Source: Ulva prolifera (Eukaryota; Chlorophyta; Ulvophyceae; Ulvales; Ulvaceae). Taken from it: 64,000 bases of DNA. A program made the position numbers and the translations under genes. The DNA lies in the NCBI GenBank assembly GCA_023078555.1, contig CM041197.1:12431967-12495966 (forward strand), written 5' to 3'. Positions within the stretch are counted from its first letter, which is position 1; every line of letters starts with the position of its first letter. The notes below the pieces were generated by a model. That model was not told where the DNA came from. It ran no database searches and was given only the letters and a program-made list of their open reading frames with translations. Shown in pieces: positions 25,335 to 39,378 of the stretch.

Positions 25335-26650
25335 GTGGGCACTGTAATTTGGGTGCGGAAACGATCGAATCATCAAAATCTGAGCATGCAGTGCTGTTCG
25401 GAACATGCATAAATGCTAAAATACACCATTTCCGTCGTTTCTGTGACAGATGTATGAGGCTACGGAGCATGCGTGTGCTGCTGAGGTGCACCTGTGGGCA
25501 CTGTAATTTGGATGCGGAAAACGATGGAATCATCAAAATCTGAGCATGCGGTGCTGTTCGGAACATGCATAAATGCTAGAATACACCATTTCCGTCGTTT
25601 CTGTGACAGATGTATGAGGCTACGGAGCATGCGTGTGCTGCTGAGGTGCACCTGTGGGCACTGTAATTTGGATGCGGAAAACGATCGAATCATCAAAATC
25701 TGAGGATGCAGTGCTGTTCGGAACATGCATTAATGCTAGAATACTCCAGCTCCGTCGTTTCCATGACAGATGTAAGAGGCTAAGGTGCGTGCGCGTCCTG
25801 CTGAGGTGCACTTGTGCTGCTGAGGTGCACCTGTGGGCACTGTAATTGGGTGCGGAAAACGATCGAATCATCAAAATCTGAGCATGCGGTGCTGTTCGGA
25901 ACATGCATAAATGCTAGAATACACCATTTCCGTCGTTTCTGTGACAGATGTATGAGGCTACGGAGCATGCGTGTGCTGCTGAGGTGCACCTGTGGGCACT
26001 GTAATTTGGGTGCGGAAAACGATCGAATCATCAAAATCTGAGCATGCAGTGCTGTTCGGAACATGCATAAATGCTAAAATACACCATTTCCGTCGTTTCT
26101 GTGACAGATGTATGAGGCTACGGAGCATGCGTGTGCTGCTGAGGTGCACCTGTGGGCACTGTAATTTGGATGCGGAAAACGATGGAATCATCAAAATCTG
26201 AGCATGCGGTGCTGTTCGGAACATGCATAAATGCTAGAATACACCATTTCCGTCGTTTCTGTGACAGATGTATGAGGCTACGGAGCATGCGTGTGCTGCT
26301 GAGGTGCACCTGTGGGCACTGTAATTTGGATGCGGAAAACGATCGAATCATCAAAATCTGAGGATGCAGTGCTGTTCGGAACATGCATTAATGCTAGAAT
26401 ACTCCAGCTCCGTCGTTTCCATGACAGATGTAAGAGGCTAAGGTGCGTGCGCGTCCTGCTGAGGTGCACTTGTGCTGCTGAGGTGCACCTGTGGGCACTG
26501 TAATTTGGGTGCGGAAAACGATCGAATCATCAAAATCTGAGCATGCAGTGCTGTTCGGAACATGCATAAATGCTAGAATACACCATTTCCGTCGTTTCTG
26601 TGACAGATGTATGAGGCTACGGAGCATGCGTGTGCTGCTGAGGTGCACCT
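25335..26650 (+). repeat. 659-bp higher-order repeat A-A-C-A, two copies
   Basis: Starts near 25335, 25494, 25654 and 25833, then 25992, 26152, 26312 and 26491, with the next unit at 26651. Each copy holds an A with CTAAAATACACC, an A with GATGGAATC, a C with CATTAATGC and an A. Two one-base losses (near 25.36 and 25.85 kb) disturb the first copy. Confidence 0.85.
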
Positions 26651-29248
26651 GTGGGCACTGTAATTTGGATGCGGAAAACGATCGAATCATCAAAATCTGA
26701 GCATGCAGTGCTGTTCGGAACATGTATAAATGCTAGAAGAGACCAGCTCCTTCGTTTCCATGACAGATGTATGAGGCTACGGAGCATGCGTGTGCTGCTG
26801 AGGTGCACCTGTGGGCACTGTAATTTGGGTGCGGAAAACGATCGAATCATCAAAATCTGAGCATGCAGTGCTGTTCGGAACATGCATAAATGCTAGAAAA
26901 CACCATTTCCGTCGTTTCTGTGACAGATGTATGAGGCTACGGAGCATGCGTGTGCTGCTGAGGTGCACCTGTGGGCACTGTAATTTGGATGCGGAAAACG
27001 ATCGAATCATCAAAATCTGAGCATGCAGTGCTGTTCGGAACATGTATAAATGCTAGAAGAGACCAGCTCCTTCGTTTCCATGACAGATGTATGAGGCTAC
27101 GGAGCATGCGTGTGCTGCTGAGGTGCACCTGTGGGCACTGTAATTTGGATGCGGAAAACGATCGAATCATCAAAATCTGAGCATGCGGTGCTGTTCGGAA
27201 CATGCATAAATGCTAGAATACACCATTTCCGTCGTTTCTGTGACAGATGTATGAGGCTACGGAGCATGCGTGTGCTGCTGAGGTGCACCTGTGGGCACTG
27301 TAATTTGGATGCGGAAAACGATCGAATCATCAAAATCTGAGCATGCAGTGCTGTTCGGAACATGTATAAATGCTAGAAGAGACCAGCTCCTTCGTTTCCA
27401 TGACAGATGTATGAGGCTACGGAGCATGCGTGTGCTGCTGAGGTGCACCTGTGGGCACTGTAATTTGGATGCGGAAAACGATCGAATCATCAAAATCTGA
27501 GCATGCGGTGCTGTTCGGAACATGCATAAATGCTAGAATACACCATTTCCGTCGTTTCTGTGACAGATGTATGAGGCTACGGAGCATGCGTGTGCTGCTG
27601 AGGTGCACCTGTGGGCACTGTAATTTGGATGCGGAAAACGATCGAATCATCAAAATCTGAGGATGCAGTGCTGTTCGGAACATGTATAAATGCTAGAAGA
27701 GACCAGCTCCTTCGTTTCCATGACAGATGTATGAGGCTACGGAGCATGCGTGTGCTGCTGAGGTGCACCTGTGGGCACTGTAATTTGGGTGCGGAAAACG
27801 ATCGAATCATCAAAATCTGAGCATGCAGTGCTGTTCGGAACATGCATAAATGCTAAAATACACCATTTCCGTCGTTTCTGTGACAGATGTATGAGGCTAC
27901 GGAGCATGCGTGTGCTGCTGAGGTGCACCTGTGGGCACTGTAATTTGGATGCGGAAAACGATGGAATCATCAAAATCTGAGCATGCGGTGCTGTTCGGAA
28001 CATGCATAAATGCTAGAATACACCATTTCCGTCGTTTCTGTGACAGATGTATGAGGCTACGGAGCATGCGTGTGCTGCTGAGGTGCACCTGTGGGCACTG
28101 TAATTTGGATGCGGAAAACGATCGAATCATCAAAATCTGAGGATGCAGTGCTGTTCGGAACATGCATTAATGCTAGAATACTCCAGCTCCGTCGTTTCCA
28201 TGACAGATGTAAGAGGCTAAGGTGCGTGCGCGTCCTGCTGAGGTGCACTTGTGCTGCTGAGGTGCACCTGTGGGCACTGTAATTTGGGTGCGGAAAACGA
28301 TCGAATCATCAAAATCTGAGCATGCAGTGCTGTTCGGAACATGCATAAATGCTAGAATACACCATTTCCGTCGTTTCTGTGACAGATGTATGAGGCTACG
28401 GAGCATGCGTGTGCTGCTGAGGTGCACCTGTGGGCACTGTAATTTGGATGCGGAAAACGATCGAATCATCAAAATCTGAGCATGCAGTGCTGTTCGGAAC
28501 ATGTATAAATGCTAGAAGAGACCAGCTCCTTCGTTTCCATGACAGATGTATGAGGCTACGGAGCATGCGTGTGCTGCTGAGGTGCACCTGTGGGCACTGT
28601 AATTTGGATGCGGAAAACGATCGAATCATCAAAATCTGAGCATGCGGTGCTGTTCGGAACATGCATAAATGCTAGAATACACCATTTCCGTCGTTTCTGT
28701 GACAGATGTATGAGGCTACGGAGCATGCGTGTGCTGCTGAGGTGCACCTGTGGGCACTGTAATTTGGATGCGGAAAACGATCGAATCATCAAAATCTGAG
28801 GATGCAGTGCTGTTCGGAACATGCAGTAATGCTAGAATACTCCAGCTCCGTCGTTTCCATGACAGATGTAAGAGGCTAAGGTGCGTGCGCGTCCTGCTGA
28901 GGTGCACTTGTGCTGCTGAGGTGCACCTGTGGGCACTGTAATTTGGGTGCGGAAAACGATCGAATCATCAAAATCTGAGCATGCAGTGCTGTTCGGAACA
29001 TGCATAAATGCTAGAATACACCATTTCCGTCGTTTCTGTGACAGATGTATGAGGCTACGGAGCATGCGTGTGCTGCTGAGGTGCACCTGTGGGCACTGTG
29101 ATTTGGATGCGGAAAACGATCGAATCATCAAAATCTGAGCATGCAGTGCTGTTCGGAACATGTATAAATGCTAGAAGAGACCAGCTCCTTCGTTTCCATG
29201 ACAGATGTATGAGGCTACGGAGCATGCGTGTGCTGCTGAGGTGCACCT

Positions 29249-31225
29249 GTGGGCACTGTAATTTGGGTGCGGAAAACGATCGAATCATCAAAATCTGAGC
29301 ATGCAGTGCTGTTCGGAACATGCATAAATGCTAAAATACACCATTTCCGTCGTTTCTGTGACAGATGTATGAGGCTACGGAGCATGCGTGTGCTGCTGAG
29401 GTGCACCTGTGGGCACTGTAATTTGGATGCGGAAAACGATGGAATCATCAAAATCTGAGCATGCGGTGCTGTTCGGAACATGCATAAATGCTAGAATACA
29501 CCATTTCCGTCGTTTCTGTGACAGATGTATGAGGCTACGGAGCATGCGTGTGCTGCTGAGGTGCACCTGTGGGCACTGTAATTTGGATGCGGAAAACGAT
29601 CGAATCATCAAAATCTGAGGATGCAGTGCTGTTCGGAACATGCATTAATGCTAGAATACTCCAGCTCCGTCGTTTCCATGACAGATGTAAGAGGCTAAGG
29701 TGCGTGCGCGTCCTGCTGAGGTGCACTTGTGCTGCTGAGGTGCACCTGTGGGCACTGTAATTTGGGTGCGGAAAACGATCGAATCATCAAAATCTGAGCA
29801 TGCGGTGCTGTTCGGAACATGCATAAATGCTAGAATACACCATTTCCGTCGTTTTCTGTGACAGATGTATGAGGCTACGGAGCATGCGTGTGCTGCTGAG
29901 GTGCACCTGTGGGCACTGTAATTTGGGTGCGGAAAACGATCGAATCATCAAATCTGAGCATGCAGTGCTGTTCGGAACATGCATAAATGCTAAAATACAC
30001 CATTTCCGTCGTTTCTGTGACAGATGTATGAGGCTACGGAGCATGCGTGTGCTGCTGAGGTGCACCTGTGGGCACTGTAATTTGGATGCGGAAAACGATG
30101 GAATCATCAAAATCTGAGCATGCGGTGCTGTTCGGAACATGCATAAATGCTAGAATACACCATTTCCGTCGTTTCTGTGACAGATGTATGAGGCTACGGA
30201 GCATGCGTGTGCTGCTGAGGTGCACCTGTGGGCACTGTAATTTGGATGCGGAAAACGATCGAATCATCAAAATCTGAGGATGCAGTGCTGTTCGGAACAT
30301 GCATTAATGCTAGAATACTCCAGCTCCGTCGTTTCCATGACAGATGTAAGAGGCTAAGGTGCGTGCGCGTCCTGCTGAGGTGCACTTGTGCTGCTGAGGT
30401 GCACCTGTGGGCACTGTAATTTGGGTGCGGAAAACGATCGAATCATCAAAATCTGAGCATGCAGTGCTGTTCGGAACATGCATAAATGCTAGAATACACC
30501 ATTTCCGTCGTTTCTGTGACAGATGTATGAGGCTACGGAGCATGCGTGTGCTGCTGAGGTGCACCTGTGGGCACTGTAATTTGGGTGCGGAAAACGATCG
30601 AATCATCAAAATCTGAGCATGCAGTGCTGTTCGGAACATGCATAAATGCTAAAATACACCATTTCCGTCGTTTCTGTGACAGATGTATGAGGCTACGGAG
30701 CATGCGTGTGCTGCTGAGGTGCACCTGTGGGCACTGTAATTTGGATGCGGAAAACGATGGAATCATCAAAATCTGAGCATGCGGTGCTGTTCGGAACATG
30801 CATAAATGCTAGAATACACCATTTCCGTCGTTTCTGTGACAGATGTATGAGGCTACGGAGCATGCGTGTGCTGCTGAGGTGCACCTGTGGGCACTGTAAT
30901 TTGGATGCGGAAAACGATCGAATCATCAAAATCTGAGGATGCAGTGCTGTTCGGAACATGCATTAATGCTAGAATACTCCAGCTCCGTCGTTTCCATGAC
31001 AGATGTAAGAGGCTAAGGTGCGTGCGCGTCCTGCTGAGGTGCACTTGTGCTGCTGAGGTGCACCTGTGGGCACTGTAATTTGGGTGCGGAAAACGATCGA
31101 ATCATCAAAATCTGAGCATGCAGTGCTGTTCGGAACATGCATAAATGCTAGAATACACCATTTCCGTCGTTTCTGTGACAGATGTATGAGGCTACGGAGC
31201 ATGCGTGTGCTGCTGAGGTGCACCT
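29249..31225 (+). repeat. 659-bp higher-order repeat A-A-C-A, three tandem copies
   Basis: Units start at 29249, 29909 and 30567 and end at 31225. Each has the CTAAAATACACC monomer, the GATGGAATC monomer, a C monomer and a plain A monomer. One gained T (near 29855) and one lost A (near 29951) offset each other. This is the longest run of this tetramer that I found. It recurs twice at 48330-49647. Confidence 0.87.
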
Positions 31226-34200
31226 GTGGGCACTGTAATTTGGATGCGGAAAACGATCGAATCATCAAAATCTGAGCATGCAGTGCTGTTCGGAACATGT
31301 ATAAATGCTAGAAGAGACCAGCTCCTTCGTTTCCATGACAGATGTATGAGGCTACGGAGCATGCGTGTGCTGCTGAGGTGCACCTGTGGGCACTGTAATT
31401 TGGGTGCGGAAAACGATCGAATCATCAAAATCTGAGCATGCAGTGCTGTTCGGAACATGCATAAATGCTAGAAAACACCATTTCCGTCGTTTCTGTGACA
31501 GATGTATGAGGCTACGGAGCATGCGTGTGCTGCTGAGGTGCACCTGTGGGCACTGTAATTTGGATGCGGAAAACGATCGAATCATCAAAATCTGAGCATG
31601 CAGTGCTGTTCGGAACATGTATAAATGCTAGAAGAGACCAGCTCCTTCGTTTCCATGACAGATGTATGAGGCTACGGAGCATGCGTGTGCTGCTGAGGTG
31701 CACCTGTGGGCACTGTAATTTGGATGCGGAAAACGATCGAATCATCAAAATCTGAGCATGCGGTGCTGTTCGGAACATGCATAAATGCTAGAATACACCA
31801 TTTCCGTCATTTCTGTGACAGATGTATGAGGCTACGGAGCATGCGTGTGCTGCTGAGGTGCACCTGTGGGCACTGTAATTTGGATGCGGAAAACGATCGA
31901 ATCATCAAAATCTGAGGATGCAGTGCTGTTCGGAACATGCAGTAATGCTAGAATACTCCAGCTCCGTCGTTTCCATGACAGATGTAAGAGGCTAAGGTGC
32001 GTGCGCGTCCTGATGAGGTGCACTAGTGCTGCTGAGGTGCACCTGTGGGCACTGTAATCTGGATGCGGAAAACGATCGAATCATCAAAATCTGAGCATGC
32101 AGTGCTGTTCGGAACATGTATAAATGCTAGAAGAGACCAGCTCCTTCGTTTCCATGACAGATGTATGAGGCTACGGAGCATGCGTGTGCTGCTGAGGTGC
32201 ACCTGTGGGCACTGTAATTTGGATGCGGAAAACGATCGAATCATCAAAATCTGAGCATGCGGTGCTGTTCGGAACATGCATAAATGCTAGAATACACCAT
32301 TTCCGTCGTTTCTGTGACAGATGTATGAGGCTACGGAGCATGCGTGTGCTGCTGAGGTGCACCTGTGGGCACTGTAATTTGGATGCGGAAAACGATCGAA
32401 TCATCAAAATCTGAGGATGCAGTGCTGTTCGGAACATGCAGTAATGCTAGAATACTCCAGCTCCGTCGTTTCCATGACAGATGTAAGAGGCTAAGGTGCG
32501 TGCGCGTCCTGATGAGGTGCACTAGTGCTGCTGAGGTGCACCTGTGGGCACTGTAATCTGGATGCGGAAAACGATCGAATCATCAAAATCTGAGCATGCA
32601 GTGCTGTTCGGAACATGTATAAATGCTAGAAGAGACCAGCTCCTTCGTTTCCATGACAGATGTATGAGGCTACGGAGCATGCGTGTGCTGCTGAGGTGCA
32701 CCTGTGGGCACTGTAATTTGGATGCGGAAAACGATGGAATCATCAAAATCTGAGCATGCGGTGCTGTTCGGAACATGCATAAATGCTAGAATACACCATT
32801 TCCGTCGTTTCTGTGACAGATGTATGAGGCTACGGAGCATGCGTGTGCTGCTGAGGGTGCACCTGTGGGCACTGTAATTTGGATGCGGAAAACGATCGAA
32901 TCATCAAAATCTGAGCATGCAGTGCTGTTCGGAACATGTATAAATGCTAGAAGAGACCAGCTCCTTCGTTTCCATGACAGATGTATGAGGCTACGGAGCA
33001 TGCGTGTGCTGCTGAGGTGCACCTGTGGGCACTGTAATTTGGATGCGGAAAACGATCGAATCATCAAAATCTGAGGATGCAGTGCTGTTCGGAACATGCA
33101 GTAATGCTAGAATACTCCAGCTCCGTCGTTTCCATGACAGATGTAAGAGGCTAAGGTGCGTGCGCGTCCTGATGAGGTGCACTAGTGCTGCTGAGGTGCA
33201 CCTGTGGGCACTGTAATCTGGATGCGGAAAACGATCGAATCATCAAAATCTGAGCATGCAGTGCTGTTCGGAACATGTATAAATGCTAGAAGAGACCAGC
33301 TCCTTCGTTTCCATGACAGATGTATGAGGCTACGGAGCATGCGTGTGCTGCTGAGGTGCACCTGTGGGCACTGTAATTTGGATGCGGAAAACGATCGAAT
33401 CATCAAAATCTGAGGATGCAGTGCTGTTCGGAACATGCATTAATGCTAGAATACTCCAGCTCCGTCGTTTCCATGACAGATGTAAGAGGCTAAGGTGCGT
33501 GCGCGTCCTGCTGAGGTGCACTTGTGCTGCTGAGGTGCACCTGTGGGCACTGTAATTTGGGTGCGGAAAACGATCGAATCATCAAAATCTGAGCATGCAG
33601 TGCTGTTCGGAACATGCATAAATGCTAGAATACACCATTTCCGTCGTTTCTGTGACAGATGTATGAGGCTACGGAGCATGCGTGTGCTGCTGAGGTGCAC
33701 CTGTGGGCACTGTAATTTGGATGCGGAAAACGATCGAATCATCAAAATCTGAGCATGCAGTGCTGTTCGGAACATGTATAAATGCTAGAAGAGACCAGCT
33801 CCTTCGTTTCCATGACAGATGTATGAGGCTACGGAGCATGCGTGTGCTGCTGAGGTGCACCTGTGGGCACTGTAATTTGGGTGCGGAAAACGATCGAATC
33901 ATCAAAATCTGAGCATGCAGTGCTGTTCGGAACATGCATAAATGCTAGAATACACCATTTCCGTCGTTTCTGTGACAGATGTATGAGGCTACGGAGCATG
34001 CGTGTGCTGCTGAGGTGCACCTGTGGGCACTGTAATTTGGATGCGGAAAACGATCGAATCATCAAAATCTGAGCATGCAGTGCTGTTCAAAACATGTATA
34101 AATGCTAGAAGAGACCAGCTCCTTCGTTTCCATGACAGATGTATGAGGCTACGGAGCATGCGTGTGCTGCTGAGGTGCACCTGTGGGCACTGTAATTTGG

Positions 34201-35481
34201 ATGCGGAAAACGATCGAATCATCAAAATCTGAGCATGCAGTGCTGTTCGGAACATGTATAAATGCTAGAAGAGACCAGCTCCTTCGTTTCCATGACAGAT
34301 GTATGAGGCTACGGAGCATGCGTGTGCTGCTGAGGTGCACCTGTGGGCACTGTAATTTGGATGCGGAAAACGATCGAATCATCAAAATCTGAGCATGCGG
34401 TGCTGTTCGGAACATGCAGTAATGCTAGAATACTCCAGCTCCGTCGTTTCCATGACAGATGTAAGAGGCTAAGGTGCGTGCGCGTCCTGATGAGGTGCAC
34501 TAGTGCTGCTGAGGTGCACCTGTGGGCACTGTAATCTGGATGCGGAAAACGATCGAATCATCAAAATCTGAGCATGCAGTGCTGTTCGGAACATGTATAA
34601 ATGCTAGAAGAGACCAGCTCCTTCGTTTCCATGACAGATGTATGAGGCTACGGAGCATGCGTGTGCTGCTGAGGTGCACCTGTGGGCACTGTAATTTGGA
34701 TGCGGAAAACGATCGAATCATCAAAATCTGAGCATGCGGTGCTGTTCGGAACATGCATAAATGCTAGAATACACCATTTCCGTCGTTTCTGTGACAGATG
34801 TATGAGGCTACGGAGCATGCGTGTGCTGCTGAGGTGCACCTGTGGGCACTGTAATTTGGATGCGGAAAACGATCGAATCATCAAAATCTGAGGATGCAGT
34901 GCTGTTCGGAACATGTATAAATGCTAGAAGAGACCAGCTCCTTCGTTTCCATGACAGATGTATGAGGCTACGGAGCATGCGTGTGCTGCTGAGGTGCACC
35001 TGTGGGCACTGTAATTTGGATGCGGAAAACGATCGAATCATCAAAATCTGAGCATGCAGTGCTGTTCGGAACATGTATAAATGCTAGAAGAGACCAGCTC
35101 CTTCGTTTCCATGACAGATGTATGAGGCTACGGAGCATGCGTGTGCTGCTGAGGTGCACCTGTGGGCACTGTAATTTGGATGCGGAAAACGATCGAATCA
35201 TCAAAATCTGAGCATGCGGTGCTGTTCGGAACATGCATAAATGCTAGAATACACCATTTCCGTCGTTTCTGTGACAGATGTATGAGGCTACGGAGCATGC
35301 GTGTGCTGCTGAGGTGCACCTGTGGGCACTGTAATTTGGATGCGGAAAACGATCGAATCATCAAAATCTGAGGATGCAGTGCTGTTCGGAACATGCAGTA
35401 ATGCTAGAATACTCCAGCTCCGTCGTTTCTGTGACAGATGTATGAGGCTACGGAGCATGCGTGTGCTGCTGAGGTGCACCT

Positions 35482-38400
35482 GTGGGCACTGTAATTTGGA
35501 TGCGGAAAACGATCGAATCATCAAAATCTGAGGATGCAGTGCTGTTCGGAACATGTATAAATGCTAGAAGAGACCAGCTCCTTCGTTTCCATGACAGATG
35601 TATGAGGCTACGGAGCATGCGTGTGCTGCTGAGGTGCACCTGTGGGCACTGTAATTTGGATGCGGAAAACGATCGAATCATCAAAATCTGAGCATGCAGT
35701 GCTGTTCGGAACATGTATAAATGCTAGAAGAGACCAGCTCCTTCGTTTCCATGACAGATGTATGAGGCTACGGAGCATGCGTGTGCTGCTGAGGTGCACC
35801 TGTGGGCACTGTAATTTGGATGCGGAAAACGATCGAATCATCAAAATCTGAGCATGCAGTGCTGTTCGGAACATGTATAAATGCTAGAAGAGACCAGCTC
35901 CTTCGTTTCCATGACAGATGTATGAGGCTACGGAGCATGCGTGTGCTGCTGAGGTGCACCTGTGGGCACTGTAATTTGGGTGCGGAAAACGATCGAATCA
36001 TCAAAATCTGAGCATGCAGTGCTGTTCGGAACATGCATAAATGCTAAAATACACCATTTCCGTCGTTTCTGTGACAGATGTATGAGGCTACGGAGCATGC
36101 GTGTGCTGCTGAGGTGCACCTGTGGGCACTGTAATTTGGATGCGGAAAACGATGGAATCATCAAAATCTGAGCATGCGGTGCTGTTCGGAACATGCATAA
36201 ATGCTAGAATACACCATTTCCGTCGTTTCTGTGACAGATGTATGAGGCTACGGAGCATGCGTGTGCTGCTGAGGTGCACCTGTGGGCACTGTAATTTGGA
36301 TGCGGAAAACGATCGAATCATCAAAATCTGAGGATGCAGTGCTGTTCGGAACATGCATTAATGCTAGAATACTCCAGCTCCGTCGTTTCCATGACAGATG
36401 TAAGAGGCTAAGGTGCGTGCGCGTCCTGCTGAGGTGCACTTGTGCTGCTGAGGTGCACCTGTGGGCACTGTAATTTGGGTGCGGAAAACGATCGAATCAT
36501 CAAAATCTGAGCATGCAGTGCTGTTCGGAACATGCATAAATGCTAGAATACACCATTTCCGTCGTTTCTGTGACAGATGTATGAGGCTACGGAGCATGCG
36601 TGTGCTGCTGAGGTGCACCTGTGGGCACTGTAATTTGGATGCGGAAAACGATCGAATCATCAAAATCTGAGGATGCAGTGCTGTTCGGAACATGCAGTAA
36701 TGCTAGAATACTCCAGCTCCGTCGTTTCTGTGACAGATGTATGAGGCTACGGAGCATGCGTGTGCTGCTGAGGTGCACCTGTGGGCACTGTAATTTGGAT
36801 GCGGAAAACGATCGAATCATCAAAATCTGAGGATGCAGTGCTGTTCGGAACATGTATAAATGCTAGAAGAGACCAGCTCCTTCGTTTCCATGACAGATGT
36901 ATGAGGCTACGGAGCATGCGTGTGCTGCTGAGGTGCACCTGTGGGCACTGTAATTTGGATGCGGAAAACGATCGAATCATCAAAATCTGAGCATGCAGTG
37001 CTGTTCGGAACATGTATAAATGCTAGAAGAGACCAGCTCCTTCGTTTCCATGACAGATGTATGAGGCTACGGAGCATGCGTGTGCTGCTGAGGTGCACCT
37101 GTGGGCACTGTAATTTGGGTGCGGAAAACGATCGAATCATCAAAATCTGAGCATGCAGTGCTGTTCGGAACATGCATAAATGCTAGAATACACCATTTCC
37201 GTCGTTTCTGTGACAGATGTATGAGGCTACGGAGCATGCGTGTGCTGCTGAGGTGCACCTGTGGGCACTGTAATTTGGATGCGGAAAACGATCGAATCAT
37301 CAAAATCTGAGGATGCAGTGCTGTTCGGAACATGTATAAATGCTAGAAGAGACCAGCTCCTTCGTTTCCATGACAGATGTATGAGGCTACGGAGCATGCG
37401 TGTGCTGCTGAGGTGCACCTGTGGGCACTGTAATTTGGATGCGGAAAACGATCGAATCATCAAAATCTGAGCATGCAGTGCTGTTCGGAACATGTATAAA
37501 TGCTAGAAGAGACCAGCTCCTTCGTTTCCATGACAGATGTATGAGGCTACGGAGCATGCGTGTGCTGCTGAGGTGCACCTGTGGGCACTGTAATTTGGGT
37601 GCGGAAAACGATCGAATCATCAAAATCTGAGCATGCAGTGCTGTTCGGAACATGCATAAATGCTAAAATACACCATTTCCGTCGTTTCTGTGACAGATGT
37701 ATGAGGCTACGGAGCATGCGTGTGCTGCTGAGGTGCACCTGTGGGCACTGTAATTTGGATGCGGAAAACGATGGAATCATCAAAATCTGAGCATGCGGTG
37801 CTGTTCGGAACATGCATAAATGCTAGAATACACCATTTCCGTCGTTTCTGTGACAGATGTATGAGGCTACGGAGCATGCGTGTGCTGCTGAGGTGCACCT
37901 GTGGGCACTGTAATTTGGATGCGGAAAACGATCGAATCATCAAAATCTGAGGATGCAGTGCTGTTCGGAACATGCATTAATGCTAGAATACTCCAGCTCC
38001 GTCGTTTCCATGACAGATGTAAGAGGCTAAGGTGCGTGCGCGTCCTGCTGAGGTGCACTTGTGCTGCTGAGGTGCACCTGTGGGCACTGTAATTTGGGTG
38101 CGGAAAACGATCGAATCATCAAAATCTGAGCATGCAGTGCTGTTCGGAACATGCATAAATGCTAGAATACACCATTTCCGTCGTTTCTGTGACAGATGTA
38201 TGAGGCTACGGAGCATGCGTGTGCTGCTGAGGTGCACCTGTGGGCACTGTAATTTGGATGCGGAAAACGATCGAATCATCAAAATCTGAGCATGCAGTGC
38301 TGTTCGGAACATGTATAAATGCTAGAAGAGACCAGCTCCTTCGTTTCCATGACAGATGTATGAGGCTACGGAGCATGCGTGTGCTGCTGAGGTGCACCTG

Positions 38401-39378
38401 TGGGCACTGTAATTTGGGTGCGGAAAACGATCGAATCATCAAAATCTGAGCATGCAGTGCTGTTCGGAACATGCATAAATGCTAGAATACACCATTTCCG
38501 TCGTTTCTGTGACAGATGTATGAGGCTACGGAGCATGCGTGTGCTGCTGAGGTGCACCTGTGGGCACTGTAATTTGGATGCGGAAAACGATCGAATCATC
38601 AAAATCTGAGCATGCAGTGCTGTTCGGAACATGTATAAATGCTAGAAGAGACCAGCTCCTTCGTTTCCATGACAGATGTATGAGGCTACGGAGCATGCGT
38701 GTGCTGCTGAGGTGCACCTGTGGGCACTGTAATTTGGATGCGGAAAACGATCGAATCATCAAAATCTGAGCATGCGGTGCTGTTCGGAACATGCATAAAT
38801 GCTAGAATACACCATTTCCGTCGTTTCTGTGACAGATGTATGAGGCTACGGAGCATGCGTGTGCTGCTGAGGTGCACCTGTGGGCACTGTAATTTGGATG
38901 CGGAAAACGATCGAATCATCAAAATCTGAGGATGCAGTGCTGTTCGGAACATGCAGTAATGCTAGAATACTCCAGCTCCGTCGTTTCCATGACAGATGTA
39001 AGAGGCTAAGGTGCGTGCGCGTCCTGATGAGGTGCACTAGTGCTGCTGAGGTGCACCTGTGGGCACTGTAATCTGGATGCGGAAAACGATCGAATCATCA
39101 AAATCTGAGCATGCAGTGCTGTTCGGAACATGTATAAATGCTAGAAGAGACCAGCTCCTTCGTTTCCATGACAGATGTATGAGGCTACGGAGCATGCGTG
39201 TGCTGCTGAGGTGCACCTGTGGGCACTGTAATTTGGATGCGGAAAACGATCGAATCATCAAAATCTGAGCATGCGGTGCTGTTCGGAACATGCATAAATG
39301 CTAGAATACACCATTTCCGTCGTTTCTGTGACAGATGTATGAGGCTACGGAGCATGCGTGTGCTGCTGAGGTGCACCT
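35482..39378 (+). repeat. 3.9-kb block, copy 1 of the 7991-bp-offset duplication
   Basis: Twenty-odd successive monomers match 43473-47369 in class, order and private variants at a constant 7991-bp offset. I noticed two differences: CGATCG here versus TGATCG near 43981, and CATTAATGC here versus CAGTAATGC near 44347. The match ends at 39379, where this copy continues with a full C monomer and the other with a C/A hybrid. Confidence 0.87.
36621..36780 (+). repeat. C/A hybrid monomer (160 bp)
   Basis: Begins as C (CAGTAATGC, ATACTCCAGCTCCGTCGTTT) and switches to A at CTGTGACAGATGTATGAGG, so it lacks the 19-bp duplication. The same junction is seen at 35322, 44612 and 47370. These four share one origin, spread by block duplication. 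The switch lies in CGTCGTTT, which A and C have in common. Confidence 0.87.

Larger units (their letters stand above)
17411..35321 (+). repeat. Satellite zone where AAAATACACC and GATGGAATC variants appear
   Basis: Regular 160/179-bp monomers. The GATGGAATC variant (CGATCG palindrome lost) first appears near 17.46 kb, and the CTAAAATACACC variant near 20.33 kb. They usually occur in adjacent A monomers, in that order: AAAATACACC, then GATGGAATC. Neither appears in the first 17 kb. Single-base homopolymer indels continue here (near 19.79, 21.14, 21.39, 21.91, 22.58, 23.08, 25.36, 25.85, 29.85, 29.95 and 32.85 kb) but become rare further right. Confidence 0.85.
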